A stretch of DNA of 64,000 nt from Paractinoplanes pyxinae. GTDB lineage: Bacteria > Actinomycetota > Actinomycetes > Mycobacteriales > Micromonosporaceae. This document shows, piece by piece, positions 26,331 to 34,711 of this stretch. The translations under genes and the position numbers were made by a program. The stretch lies in the NCBI RefSeq assembly GCF_026626335.1, contig NZ_JAPNTZ010000001.1:620001-684000 (forward strand). Reading direction: 5' to 3'. Under the pieces are notes generated by a model. That model worked only from the letters and a program-made list of their open reading frames with translations. It was not told the origin of the DNA and did not search any database. How positions within the stretch are numbered: the first letter of the stretch is position 1; every line of letters starts with the position of its first letter.

Positions 26331-27678
26331 CGGTCGCCTCCGGCAGGTGAATGCGGAACAGGGCGGTGGGGGAGTCGACGTCGACGGCGTGGTTGAGGAC
26401 GAACTCGTACGCCGGGCCACGTTCGGTCTCGGCCGGTGAGGTCGCGAATGCGAGGCTGGGCAGATAGTTCATGTCCGGCGTGGGCAGGTGCAGCATCAGC
26501 GGGTTGGCCACCTTGGCCACGGCCGTCGCGGTCGGCTGGTCGGCCGCCCGGACGAGCAGCATCGCGCCGACCTCTTTGGGCGGGCGGCGATCGGGCTCGA
26601 TGCCGTCGAGGACCGCGTCGTAGCCGTACAGGCGCAGGTCGATCTCATAGTCGCCGTCGCCCAGGCCGAGTGTGCGGGCCACCCATTCGCCGATCATCTT
26701 GCGCAGCAGCGCCGCCCACGTGTCGATCTGGCCGAGGATGTGCGGGTCGCGGATCGCCGTGAACGACATCGTCTCGTACCCGCTGATCCGGGCGCCCTCG
26801 AGCTTGATGGTGTGCTGGGCGGCCGGCTCGAAACGGGAGCCCTCCACGCGTACGCGCCGTTCGTCCAAGGCTTCGTAGGTCGCCTCCGAGACGACGATGG
26901 TGCCGGCCGGCTCGCGCATCGAGAACGGGTTGACCGTCTCGTACAACATGTGCGCAGCTACGGACACAGGTGTGCAACTGTTGTCCGGGTCGAGCGGTTC
27001 GATGGTGAAGCCGTCGGTGTCGATCGTGGCGAGGACGCCGCCCGCGCGCGGGTTGGTCGTGCACTGGCCGCCGCATTCGACGATCTTCGCGGCGTGCCAG
27101 ACCGGCCCGGCCGGCAGACGCTTCATCAGCGGGAACGCGGCCGCGACGGCGGTGTCGGTGGCCCGCCCGGCCAGCACCACATCGGCGCCGGCTTCGAGGG
27201 CGGCGACGATCGGTTCGTGACCCATCATGCCGACGATGTGCGTGCAGCTGTGCAACGTCGCCGCGTCCAGCTCGCTCGCGGGCGCGAGCGGCTGGATGCG
27301 ATCGAGCGGAAGGTCGGCTGCCCGTTGTTCGCTGTAGATAGTGGCGACCCGCAGATCCAGCCCTTCTTCGGCGAGGATCCCGCGTACGAGGCCGGCCACC
27401 CAGTCGACGCCGGAGTCGGTGCCGCTGGTCCCGCACGAGCCGATGATGAGCGGGATCCCGGCGGTCGCCGCGGCTCGCAGCAACAGGAGCAGATCCTGCG
27501 CCACGGCCCCCGCGGCCGTCTTCGCTGTGCCCGAACCGAGGTAGTACGGCCCCGAGTCGGTGGAGCCGCCGTCGACCGCGATGACGTCGGCACCCAGTTC
27601 CAGGCCGCGCGTCACCGTCTCGGGCGGGAAGCCGGCCCCGAGCATGCCGGTCGGCGTGAGCACACGCACCTCAGTCAT
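26323..27678 (-). CDS. AtuA-like (DUF1446, acyclic terpene utilisation) protein
   Basis: 451 residues from the ATG at 27678. It shows the conserved VLTPTGMLGAGFP start, DVIAVDGGSTDSGPYYLG, the SCGTSGTDSGVDW stretch and the ECGGQCTTNPRAGG cysteine motif. The family is named for AtuA of Pseudomonas citronellol/geraniol degradation, but its reaction is not well established. Here the neighbours are a flavoprotein and a 2-hydroxyacid dehydrogenase instead of the acyl-CoA genes of terpene pathways, which argues for another hydroxy- or keto-acid substrate. Confidence 0.88.
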   Translation of the reverse strand: MTEVRVLTPTGMLGAGFPPETVTRGLELGADVIAVDGGSTDSGPYYLGSGTAKTAAGAVAQDLLLLLRAAATAGIPLIIGSCGTSGTDSGVDWVAGLVRGILAEEGLDLRVATIYSEQRAADLPLDRIQPLAPASELDAATLHSCTHIVGMMGHEPIVAALEAGADVVLAGRATDTAVAAAFPLMKRLPAGPVWHAAKIVECGGQCTTNPRAGGVLATIDTDGFTIEPLDPDNSCTPVSVAAHMLYETVNPFSMREPAGTIVVSEATYEALDERRVRVEGSRFEPAAQHTIKLEGARISGYETMSFTAIRDPHILGQIDTWAALLRKMIGEWVARTLGLGDGDYEIDLRLYGYDAVLDGIEPDRRPPKEVGAMLLVRAADQPTATAVAKVANPLMLHLPTPDMNYLPSLAFATSPAETERGPAYEFVLNHAVDVDSPTALFRIHLPEATDA

Positions 27679-27714
27679 TCGATGCCTCATTCCTGAGCGA
27701 ACTGCTCATGAGCT

Positions 27715-27915
27715 GCTCGCTCAATGAGCGGATGTTGTCGTTTGTGAGCGAGTCGCTCATGAACGGACTGTTGGCGAGCGGCTTGCTCAGTGAGCGGGTG
27801 TTGTCATTCGTGAGCGAGTCCCGCGTGAGCTGACCGATGGTGAGCGATTCGCTCAGTGAGCGAACGTTGTCGTTTGTGAGCGAGTCGCTCATGAACGGAC
27901 TGTTGGTGAGCGGTT
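27715..27915. repeat. Three 66-bp direct repeats with internal hairpins between AtuA and the FAD dehydrogenase
   Basis: The 258-base gap inside this operon holds no gene. The element CTCANTGAGCG begins at 27720, 27786 and 27852, a period of exactly 66. Units 1 and 3 are nearly identical; unit 2 is more diverged. Units 1 and 3 carry TGAGCGAGTCGCTCA, a perfect 7+1+7 inverted repeat, and the junction of units 2 and 3 carries TGAGCGATTCGCTCA. On the transcribed strand these would form a row of hairpins. Confidence 0.88.
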
Positions 27916-27936
27916 GTTGTTCGACTGGTGAGCGGG

Positions 27937-29556
27937 TCATTTCGTCAGTGCGGCCAGGGCGCGGCCGGCTTGGCGGCCGGAGAACAGGCAGCCGCCCAGG
28001 AAGGTGCCTTCGAGGGCGCGGTAGCCGTGCATGCCACCACCGCCGAACCCGGCGGCCTCGCCGGCGGCGTACAGGCCGGGAACCGGTTGTCCGTCGGCGT
28101 TCAGCACCCGGCCGTCCAGGTCGGTGTGCAGACCACCGAGCGATTTGCGCGTCAGAACGTGCAAACGAACAGCAATGAGCGGTCCGGCGGCACGATCGAG
28201 CAGTCGGTGCGGGGCCACTGTGCGCATGAGCCGATCGCCGCGGTAGTTGCGGAAGTTGCGGATCGCCGCCACCTGCAGATCCTTGCCGAAGCCGTTGTCC
28301 AGCTCCCGATCGCGGGCCTCGACGGTGCGCCGGATGTCCGCCGGGTCGAGCAGCGGCTCGGGGGTGAGCGCGTTCATGCCCTTCACCAGCTCGTCCAGGT
28401 CGTCGGCGACCACGAAATCGGCGCCGTTGCGCTTGAACGCCTCCACCGGGGCGGGTGCGCCGGCACGGATCCGGCCGAGCACCTGGCGCACGCTGCGGCC
28501 GGTCAGGTCCGGGTTCTGCTCCGAGCCGGACAGTGCGAACTCCTTCTCGATGATCCGCTGGTCGAGCACGAACCAGCTGTGGTCGTGGCCGGTTGTTCGC
28601 AGGTGGGCGAGGGTGCCGAGGGTGTCCAAGCCGGGAAACAGCGGCGCCGGTAGACGATGCCCGCGCGCGTCCAGCCACAGCGACGACGGGCCGGGCAGGA
28701 TCCGGATGCCGTGGCGTTCCCAGATCGGATCCCAGTTCTGGATGCCCTCGACGTAGTGCCACATCCGATCCGGGTTGATGACCGCTCCACCGGCTTCGGC
28801 GGCGATCCCGAGCATGCGCCCGTCGACGTGAGCCGGCACGCCGCTGATCATGTGCTCGGGCGGAGTGCCGAGACGCGAAGGCCAATGACGCCGTACGAGG
28901 TCATGGTCGCCCCCGATGCCGCCGGAGGTCACGATGACCGCCTGCGCCGTGAACTCGAAGTCGCCGGCCTCCCGCCGGGAACTGGCCTGGCCGCGCGCCA
29001 CTTCGCTCGGTTCGAGCACCCGCCCGGCGACGCCGGTCACCACGCCGCCGTCGGTGATGAGCGAGTCGACCCGGTGGCGATGCACGATGCGGACACGATC
29101 GCTCATCGAAGCGGCAGCAATGAACGGTTCGAGCACGCCCGGCCCGGTGCCCCAGGTGATGTGGAAGCGGGGCACCGAGTTGTTGGCCCGCTCGGCCCAG
29201 CCGACGATCGGGAACAACTTGATGCCCTGAGCGCGCAGCCATGCACGTTTCTCGCCGGCCGCCCACCCGACGTACGCCTCGGCCCACCGCCGCGGCCACT
29301 CGTCCTCGGCCCGGTCGAAGCCGGCGTTGCCCAGCCAGTCCTGCCAGGCCAATTCGTACGAGTCCCGGATGCCCATCCGTCGCTGCTCGGGCGAGTCGAC
29401 CAGGAACAGCCCGCCGAACGACCAGAACGCCTGCCCGCCCAGACTCTGCTCGGGCTCCTGCTCAACCAGCAGAACCGACCGACCGGCCGCAGCAAGCTCT
29501 GCCGTGGCAACCAGCCCAGAGAGGCCGGCCCCGACCACGATGACGTCGGCGTTCAT
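27937..29556 (-). CDS. FAD-dependent dehydrogenase (fumarate reductase / 3-ketosteroid dehydrogenase-like)
   Basis: 539 residues with a TGGGAGGAAG ribosome site. The N-terminal dinucleotide site is VVGAGLSGLVATAELA and the second glycine motif is GLYAAGEAAGFGGGGMHGYRALEGT near the C-terminus, typical of flavoproteins in the FAD_binding_2 group. The middle region with MISGVPAHVDGRMLGIAAEAG resembles the actinomycete enzymes annotated as FAD-binding dehydrogenases. It likely oxidises or reduces a C-C bond next to a carbonyl. Its start overlaps the stop of the hydroxyacid dehydrogenase by ATGA. Confidence 0.85.
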   Translation of the reverse strand: MNADVIVVGAGLSGLVATAELAAAGRSVLLVEQEPEQSLGGQAFWSFGGLFLVDSPEQRRMGIRDSYELAWQDWLGNAGFDRAEDEWPRRWAEAYVGWAAGEKRAWLRAQGIKLFPIVGWAERANNSVPRFHITWGTGPGVLEPFIAAASMSDRVRIVHRHRVDSLITDGGVVTGVAGRVLEPSEVARGQASSRREAGDFEFTAQAVIVTSGGIGGDHDLVRRHWPSRLGTPPEHMISGVPAHVDGRMLGIAAEAGGAVINPDRMWHYVEGIQNWDPIWERHGIRILPGPSSLWLDARGHRLPAPLFPGLDTLGTLAHLRTTGHDHSWFVLDQRIIEKEFALSGSEQNPDLTGRSVRQVLGRIRAGAPAPVEAFKRNGADFVVADDLDELVKGMNALTPEPLLDPADIRRTVEARDRELDNGFGKDLQVAAIRNFRNYRGDRLMRTVAPHRLLDRAAGPLIAVRLHVLTRKSLGGLHTDLDGRVLNADGQPVPGLYAAGEAAGFGGGGMHGYRALEGTFLGGCLFSGRQAGRALAALTK

Positions 29557-30476
29557 GGCTTCCTCCCAGGGCGGGCGCTGCCGGGAACGAGATGGTTGGG
29601 GGCTCCGGCCAGGGCGGCCACCAGCTCGTGAGCGCCTTCGATGCCGGCGTTGCGGCGGGCTTCGGCGGTCTGGCCGGCCATGTGCGAATAGACGGTGATG
29701 CCGTCGACGTCGCGCAGTTCGCTGTCCATCGGTAGTGGCTCGATGTCCACGACGTCGAGGGCGGCGCCGGCGATCTGTCCGGAGCGGACCGCGGCGGCGA
29801 GCGCCGCCGAATCGACGATTGGCCCGCGCGCCGTATTGATCAGGTGCGCGGTCGGCTTCATCTTGGCGAGCGCGGAAGCGTCGATCAGGTGCCGAGTGTG
29901 CTCGTTCAGGGCCGTATGGACGGAGACGAAGTCGGATTCGCGCAACAACTTGTCCAGGTCGCCGTCGAGAACGCTCATTCCGAACGCTTCGGCCAACGGA
30001 CGGACAGTTTGCGCCACCGCGCCGCGGCCGATGATGCCTAGAGTGCGGCCGCGCAGTTCGAAGCCGTCGCGCCGTGGCCATTCGCCGCCGGCGACACCGG
30101 CCGCCGTGCTCACGAGGCTGCGCGCTTGAGCGAGCATGAGCGCGATCGTGTACTCGGCCACCGCGTTGGCGTTGATGCCGGGCAGGTTGCTTACGCTGAT
30201 GCCCAATTCAGCCGCGGCGATCACGTCGACCGAGTCGTAACCCACGCCCGTACGCACGATCGCGCGCAACGAACGCGCCTGGCCCAGCACTTGCGCGGTC
30301 ATCGGCTCGTTGGCGATCAGCGCGCCCTCCGCGCCGTCGAGCGCGGCGGCCAGGCTCGACTCCGACCGCGTGCCGCGCATCGGATCGTGCCGCGTAGCGA
30401 ACCCTAGCCCGGTGAGATAGGTGTCCACCTCGTCACTCGGTCTCAGGTAGTCAGTGGTGATCAAAATGGTCGGCAT
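29553..30476 (-). CDS. D-isomer-specific 2-hydroxyacid dehydrogenase
   Basis: 307 residues. The N-terminal catalytic part has RTGVGYDSVDV and the NAD domain GIIGRGAVAQTVRPLA. The active-site Arg is in NTARGPIVD, the Glu partner in the ALDVVDIEPLP stretch, and the catalytic His in YSHMAGQT. It interconverts a 2-keto acid and a D-2-hydroxy acid in the cytoplasm. The co-transcribed flavoprotein, AtuA and the nearby tartrate-type dehydrogenase suggest a hydroxylated (di)acid route. Confidence 0.88.
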   Translation of the reverse strand: MPTILITTDYLRPSDEVDTYLTGLGFATRHDPMRGTRSESSLAAALDGAEGALIANEPMTAQVLGQARSLRAIVRTGVGYDSVDVIAAAELGISVSNLPGINANAVAEYTIALMLAQARSLVSTAAGVAGGEWPRRDGFELRGRTLGIIGRGAVAQTVRPLAEAFGMSVLDGDLDKLLRESDFVSVHTALNEHTRHLIDASALAKMKPTAHLINTARGPIVDSAALAAAVRSGQIAGAALDVVDIEPLPMDSELRDVDGITVYSHMAGQTAEARRNAGIEGAHELVAALAGAPNHLVPGSARPGRKP

Positions 30477-30520
30477 AGCGCCCTTCGCTTGTGAGTCGGC
30501 GTGTGAGGTGTGTCGGGCAC

Positions 30521-30558
30521 GAGCGTTTCGCTCAACCCACCGCAGAAACTGCGCAGTT
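30521..30558. promoter_or_regulatory. Two inverted repeats upstream of the hydroxyacid dehydrogenase
   Basis: GAGCG-TTT-CGCTC (30521-30533) and the perfect palindrome AACTGCGCAGTT (30547-30558) lie between the MFS gene and the dehydrogenase. The second shares AACTG/CAGTT half-sites with a palindrome next to the GntR gene (31867-31878), so it may bind the same regulator. Confidence 0.4.
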
Positions 30559-30570
30559 GGCCATGGACGC

Positions 30571-31812
30571 TCACTTGAGGATGGGAGTCTCGGTGCGGGT
30601 CTGGAGGCGGCCCAGGCGGACGACGACGAGGATGGCCAGCGCGGCTAGGACGGCGATGTCGAGCAGCATTCCGTCCCAGCCGGTCAGGTCGACGACGCCG
30701 CCGATGAGGGCTGGGCCGGCGAAGCCGCCGAGATACCAGGTGACCGCGTACAACCCGGTGTAGGTGCCGAGCACCCGGCTTGACGGCGCGAGATTCCACA
30801 ACGCGACCGCCGCATTGATGAGGAAGCCCGCCGCGCCCACCGCGGCCACGCAGAACACGACAACCGTGGCGGTCGCCGTCTGCACGACCGACCCGGCGGC
30901 CATCGCGGCGGCGAAGACCGCCATGCCCACGCCCATCGTGCGGAGCCGGCCGAACCGTTCCGCCAGCAGCGCGGCCGGATAGGCGGCCACCACGTAGGCG
31001 ATGCCACTCGGCAGCGTCAGCCCGCCCGCCTCGCCCCGGGTCAGGCCGAGCGCTTCCATCCCGTACGGCGTGATGAGCGAGCGGGACGCGAACCACGCGC
31101 CGCCGAACAGCATGACCGTGAGCAGCAGCAGAAGGCGGCGGCGATCGGAGTCGGTGACGATGCCGGCGATCACCTGGCGGAGCGGCACCCGCACCTCATC
31201 GGGGGAGTCTTCGGCCAGCGCCTCCTGGTAACCGGCCGACCGGCTGTCCCGCACCTTCACGACCATGATCACCGTGACCACCAGCAGGATCGCCGACGGG
31301 ATGGCGAACGCGGCATGCGGATGGTCGTCCACCACGAGCAGGCTGATGAGCGAAGCGACGATAATGGTCAGCGCGGCCGCGATCTTCACAACGGCGTTGG
31401 CCCGGCTGCGCCTCTCGGGCGGGATAAAGTCGGGCACCAGCGACTCGGCCAGCGGCCGCATCGTGTTGGCGACCAGCGCGTAGCCGACCATCACCGCGAT
31501 CAGCATCGCGGCCGAGGTCATCCAGGGCAGGAAGACGAAGAGCACCGCGGCCAGCGGCATGCCCACCGCCAGGTACGGCACGCGCCGGCCCCACCGCGTG
31601 CGGGTGTTGTCGGACCGGTTGCCGATCCAAGGCTGCACAAAGATGCCGAGCAGGTTGTCCATGCCCATGAGCGCACCGACCAGCGCCGCGCTCGTCACAT
31701 GCTCGCGCAACAGCACGGGCACCTGGTTGTCGTAGAAGTTCCAGGTCGACTCCTGCGCGAAGAGCGCCAGAGCGATGAAAAAAGTGATCTTGCGGTAGTT
31801 CACCCCAGCCAT
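30571..31812 (-). CDS. MFS transporter (GPH/SLC45-like)
   Basis: 413 residues from an ATG preceded by GGGAGGGCG. About 12 TM segments are evident. QPWIGNRSDNTRTRWGRR is the loop 2-3 signature of glycoside-pentoside-hexuronide and SLC45 sucrose-type carriers, which are usually cation symporters of sugars. It probably brings in the substrate of the catabolic cluster. It is the first gene of the minus-strand operon and is divergent from the GntR regulator. Confidence 0.87.
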   Translation of the reverse strand: MAGVNYRKITFFIALALFAQESTWNFYDNQVPVLLREHVTSAALVGALMGMDNLLGIFVQPWIGNRSDNTRTRWGRRVPYLAVGMPLAAVLFVFLPWMTSAAMLIAVMVGYALVANTMRPLAESLVPDFIPPERRSRANAVVKIAAALTIIVASLISLLVVDDHPHAAFAIPSAILLVVTVIMVVKVRDSRSAGYQEALAEDSPDEVRVPLRQVIAGIVTDSDRRRLLLLLTVMLFGGAWFASRSLITPYGMEALGLTRGEAGGLTLPSGIAYVVAAYPAALLAERFGRLRTMGVGMAVFAAAMAAGSVVQTATATVVVFCVAAVGAAGFLINAAVALWNLAPSSRVLGTYTGLYAVTWYLGGFAGPALIGGVVDLTGWDGMLLDIAVLAALAILVVVRLGRLQTRTETPILK

Positions 31813-31844
31813 GTCGCCCTCCCAAGTGTCGGGCGTCACGTTAA

Positions 31845-31878
31845 TTTGCTGTAGCAAAAGCGTCAACAGTTGCAACTG
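31845..31878. promoter_or_regulatory. Paired palindromes in the MFS/GntR divergent promoter
   Basis: TTTGCTGTAGCAAA (31845-31858, arms 6+2+6) and CAGTTGCAACTG (31867-31878) are both perfect inverted repeats, 8 bases apart, in the 99-base gap between the divergent starts. This arrangement fits two dimer sites for the FCD-type GntR protein controlling both directions. Confidence 0.65.
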
Positions 31879-31911
31879 AAGTTAGCCACAGCATGCGTTA
31901 GAGTGCCGCTC

Positions 31912-32601
31912 ATGAACGCTGCCGAGACGCTGGCCGACCATGCGTACCGTCAAGTCCGCTCTGCCATCGCCACCGGCGAGCTCCGCCCCGGGCAAAAGGT
32001 GACCGAGCGCGGCATGGCCGAGCGGCTAGCGATCAGCCCCACCCCGGTGCGCGAGGCGCTGCGCCGGCTCGAACTCGACGGGCTGATCGAGCGCATCGGC
32101 CCCCGAACGGTGCTGGTCGCCGCCATCCACGACGCCGCGATCGACGATCTGGCCGAAGTGGAGGTGGGCCTGCGCGGCCTGGTCGCGCGGTTCGCCGCCC
32201 GGCACGCCACCCCCGACCAGCTGGACACACTCGACGTGATCCTCAACCGGGCCGATGACCTGCTCATTCTCGTCAAGGAGCGGCGCCGTCAGGGCCGGTC
32301 GACGGACCGCTATCTGACCGATCTGCTCGACACGATGCAGGAGTTCAACGACGCGGTGAGCGCCTGCGCGCACAATCCGGTGCTCGTGCGCATGCTCGAA
32401 CAGAGCCGCGTGTTCAGCCGCCCCCGCCGCCGCGAGCTCGTGCTGCGCAAGGTGGCCGAGGACGATACGTTCGGGCTGGAGAGGTACACCAGCCACCGCG
32501 CCCTGGTCCGCGCCCTGCGGGCCGGTGACTCCGCCGGCGCCGAGCAGATCGCCCTCGCCGACGCCCAGGGCGGTCTCGCTGCACTGAGGGAGGCGCCATG
32601 A
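31912..32601 (+). CDS. GntR-family (FCD) transcriptional regulator
   Basis: 229 residues. The N-terminal winged helix has RSAIATGELRPGQKVTERGMAERLAISPTPVREALRRLE, the standard FadR-subfamily pattern. The all-helical FCD ligand domain (about 75-225) includes the metal/ligand Asp-His pattern. FCD regulators commonly respond to small carboxylic acids. It is divergent from the MFS carrier and overlaps the next gene by ATGA, so it likely controls the entire 26-33.7 kb cluster. Confidence 0.9.
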   Translation: MNAAETLADHAYRQVRSAIATGELRPGQKVTERGMAERLAISPTPVREALRRLELDGLIERIGPRTVLVAAIHDAAIDDLAEVEVGLRGLVARFAARHATPDQLDTLDVILNRADDLLILVKERRRQGRSTDRYLTDLLDTMQEFNDAVSACAHNPVLVRMLEQSRVFSRPRRRELVLRKVAEDDTFGLERYTSHRALVRALRAGDSAGAEQIALADAQGGLAALREAP

Positions 32602-33680
32602 CCACCCACCGCATCGCTGTGATCCCCGGCGACGGCATCGGCCGGGAAGTCGTACCGGCGGGAATGGAAGCCTTGGAAGCCACCGCCGGCCGCTTCGGCA
32701 TCACGCTCGAGTTCGACACCTTCGACTTCGCCAGCGCCGACTACTGGCAGCGGCACGGCACGATGCTGCCGACCGACTGGGAAGAGACGCTTCGGTCGTA
32801 CGACGCCATCTTCTTCGGCGCGGTCGGCTGGCCCGAGGTGGTGCCCGACCACGTGTCGCTGTGGGGCAGCCTGCTGCAGTTCCGCCGCACCTTCGACCAG
32901 TACGTCAATCTGCGTCCCTGCCGCCTGATGCCGGGCGTCCGCAGCCCGCTGGCCGGTCGCGAGCCGGGCGACATCGACTTCGTGGTCGTCCGCGAGAACA
33001 CCGAGGGCGAGTACTCGAGCATCGGCGGCCGCATCTTCGAGGGCACCGAGCGCGAGACCGTCCTGCAAGAGACGGTGATGACCCGCGTCGGGGTCGACCG
33101 CGTGCTGCGCTTCGCCTTCGAGCAGGCCGCCCGCCGCCCCAAGCAGCACCTGACGTCGGCCACCAAGAGCAACGGCATCTCCATCTCGATGCCGTACTGG
33201 GACGAGCGGGTGGCCGAGATGAAAGGCCAGTTCCCGGCCGTACGCGTGGACAAGTTCCACATCGATGCGCTGGCCGCACAGTTCGTGCTGCACCCCGAGT
33301 GGTTCGACGTGGTGGTGGCCAGCAACCTGTTCGGCGACATCCTGTCCGACCTGGGCCCCGCCTGCACCGGCACCCTGGGCATCGCTCCCAGCGCGAACAT
33401 CAACCCCGAGCGCGACCACCCCAGCCTGTTCGAGCCCGTCCACGGCTCCGCCCCCGACATCGCCGGCCGCGGCATTGCCAACCCGGTCGGCCAGATCTGG
33501 TGCGGCTCGATGATGCTCGAGCACCTGGGCCACCCCGAGGCGGCGGCACATCTGCTGGCCGCGATCGAGAAGGTCCTGTCGTACGGGCCGGGAGAGGCCC
33601 CGCTGACGCCCGACCTGCACGGCAAGGGAACCACCGCCGAGCTCGGCCGGGCGATCGCGGACCAGGTCAGGCAGGCGTGA
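32598..33680 (+). CDS. Tartrate dehydrogenase / isopropylmalate dehydrogenase family protein
   Basis: 360 residues, coupled to the GntR gene. It is a metal-dependent decarboxylating dehydrogenase of the IMDH/ICDH superfamily: IPGDGIGREVVPAG start, RENTEGEYSSIGGRIFEG, SNLFGDILSDLGPACTGTLGIAPSANIN, and EPVHGSAPDIAGRGIANP. The FGAVGWPEVVPDHVSLWG segment matches tartrate dehydrogenases (also D-malate dehydrogenases). Such enzymes act on tartrate, D-malate and related beta-hydroxy diacids with NAD and Mn or Mg. Its 3' end overlaps the convergent alcohol dehydrogenase by 14 bases. Confidence 0.88.
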   Translation: MTTHRIAVIPGDGIGREVVPAGMEALEATAGRFGITLEFDTFDFASADYWQRHGTMLPTDWEETLRSYDAIFFGAVGWPEVVPDHVSLWGSLLQFRRTFDQYVNLRPCRLMPGVRSPLAGREPGDIDFVVVRENTEGEYSSIGGRIFEGTERETVLQETVMTRVGVDRVLRFAFEQAARRPKQHLTSATKSNGISISMPYWDERVAEMKGQFPAVRVDKFHIDALAAQFVLHPEWFDVVVASNLFGDILSDLGPACTGTLGIAPSANINPERDHPSLFEPVHGSAPDIAGRGIANPVGQIWCGSMMLEHLGHPEAAAHLLAAIEKVLSYGPGEAPLTPDLHGKGTTAELGRAIADQVRQA

Positions 33681-34701
33681 TGACCACCTTGAGGGCCGAG
33701 TTGGCCGCGGCGTTGCCGAAGACGTCGTAGGCCTCGTCCATCTGGTCGAAGGTGAACCGGTGGGTGCCCATCTTCTCGGCCGGGATGCGGCCGCCGGCCA
33801 CCATTTTGAGCAGGGTGGGGATCGAGACGGTGTCGACCAGGCCCATGGTCAGGCGGACGTTCTTGATCCACATGTCCTGCATGGGCAGCTCGACGGGGAC
33901 GCCGTGGACACCGATGTTGGCGATCGTCCCACCCGGTCGTACGAGGGAAGCGGCAGTCAACAAGGTCTCGGGGTAGCCGACTGCTTCGATCGCCACGTCC
34001 ACGCCCAGATCGCGCACCTCGTCGGCGGTCGACGGGCCGGCCTCGAAGACGTCGGTCGCGCCGAACTCGAGGGCCTTCTCGAGGCGGAACTTGTTGGAGT
34101 CGATCGCGATGACGCGGGAGGCGCCCCACAATCCGGTGGTGAGGATGGCAGCCAGGCCGACCGCGCCCGCGCCCACCACGGCAACGGTGTGGCCGGGACG
34201 CACCTCGCCGGCCAGCACGCCCACCTCGTAGCCGGTGGGCAGCGCGTCGGCCAGGAAGATGGCCTGCTCGTCGGTGACGTCCGGCGGCACCGCGTAGAGC
34301 GACGTGTCGGCGTACGGCACCCGTACGAACTCGGCCTGGGTGCCGTCGATCAGGTGGCCGAAGATCCAGCCGATCCCGCCGACCGTCTCACAATGGGACG
34401 GCAGGCCGCGCTGGCAGTACTCGCACCGCCCGCACTTGGTGATGGCCGGGACGAGCACCCTGTCGCCGACGGCGAACCCCTTGACCGCGTCGCCGACCGC
34501 GGTGATGTGGCCGACCGCCTCGTGTCCCAGGATCCGGCCGTCGGTCACGGCGGCCACGTCGCCGTGCAGGATGTGCAGGTCGGTGCCGCAGATCGTGGTG
34601 GTGTCGACCCGCACGACCACGTCGGTCGGCTCGACGATGGTCGCGTCGGGAACGTCCTCCCAGGCCTTGGCGCCGGGACCGTGATAGACGAGTGCCTTCA
34701 T
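33667..34701 (-). CDS. Zinc-dependent alcohol dehydrogenase
   Basis: 344 residues from the ATG at 34701. Catalytic zinc ligands are in TTTICGTDLH and GHEAVGHI; structural zinc cysteines are in CGRCEYCQRGLPSHC. The Rossmann fold has VVGAGAVGLAAILT. The closest recalled type is the actinobacterial/archaeal NAD-dependent alcohol dehydrogenase with broad primary alcohol/aldehyde activity. It starts 10 bases after the MFS gene stop, so these two are one operon. Confidence 0.9.
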   Translation of the reverse strand: MKALVYHGPGAKAWEDVPDATIVEPTDVVVRVDTTTICGTDLHILHGDVAAVTDGRILGHEAVGHITAVGDAVKGFAVGDRVLVPAITKCGRCEYCQRGLPSHCETVGGIGWIFGHLIDGTQAEFVRVPYADTSLYAVPPDVTDEQAIFLADALPTGYEVGVLAGEVRPGHTVAVVGAGAVGLAAILTTGLWGASRVIAIDSNKFRLEKALEFGATDVFEAGPSTADEVRDLGVDVAIEAVGYPETLLTAASLVRPGGTIANIGVHGVPVELPMQDMWIKNVRLTMGLVDTVSIPTLLKMVAGGRIPAEKMGTHRFTFDQMDEAYDVFGNAAANSALKVVITPA

Positions 34702-34711
34702 GGGGCCGACG

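Noticed and set aside
27671..28885. Minus-strand frame encoding 22-residue repeats plus sequence inside the flavoprotein gene
   Set aside because: The non-repeat part is in a different frame of the well-supported FAD dehydrogenase; the repeats alone keep it open.
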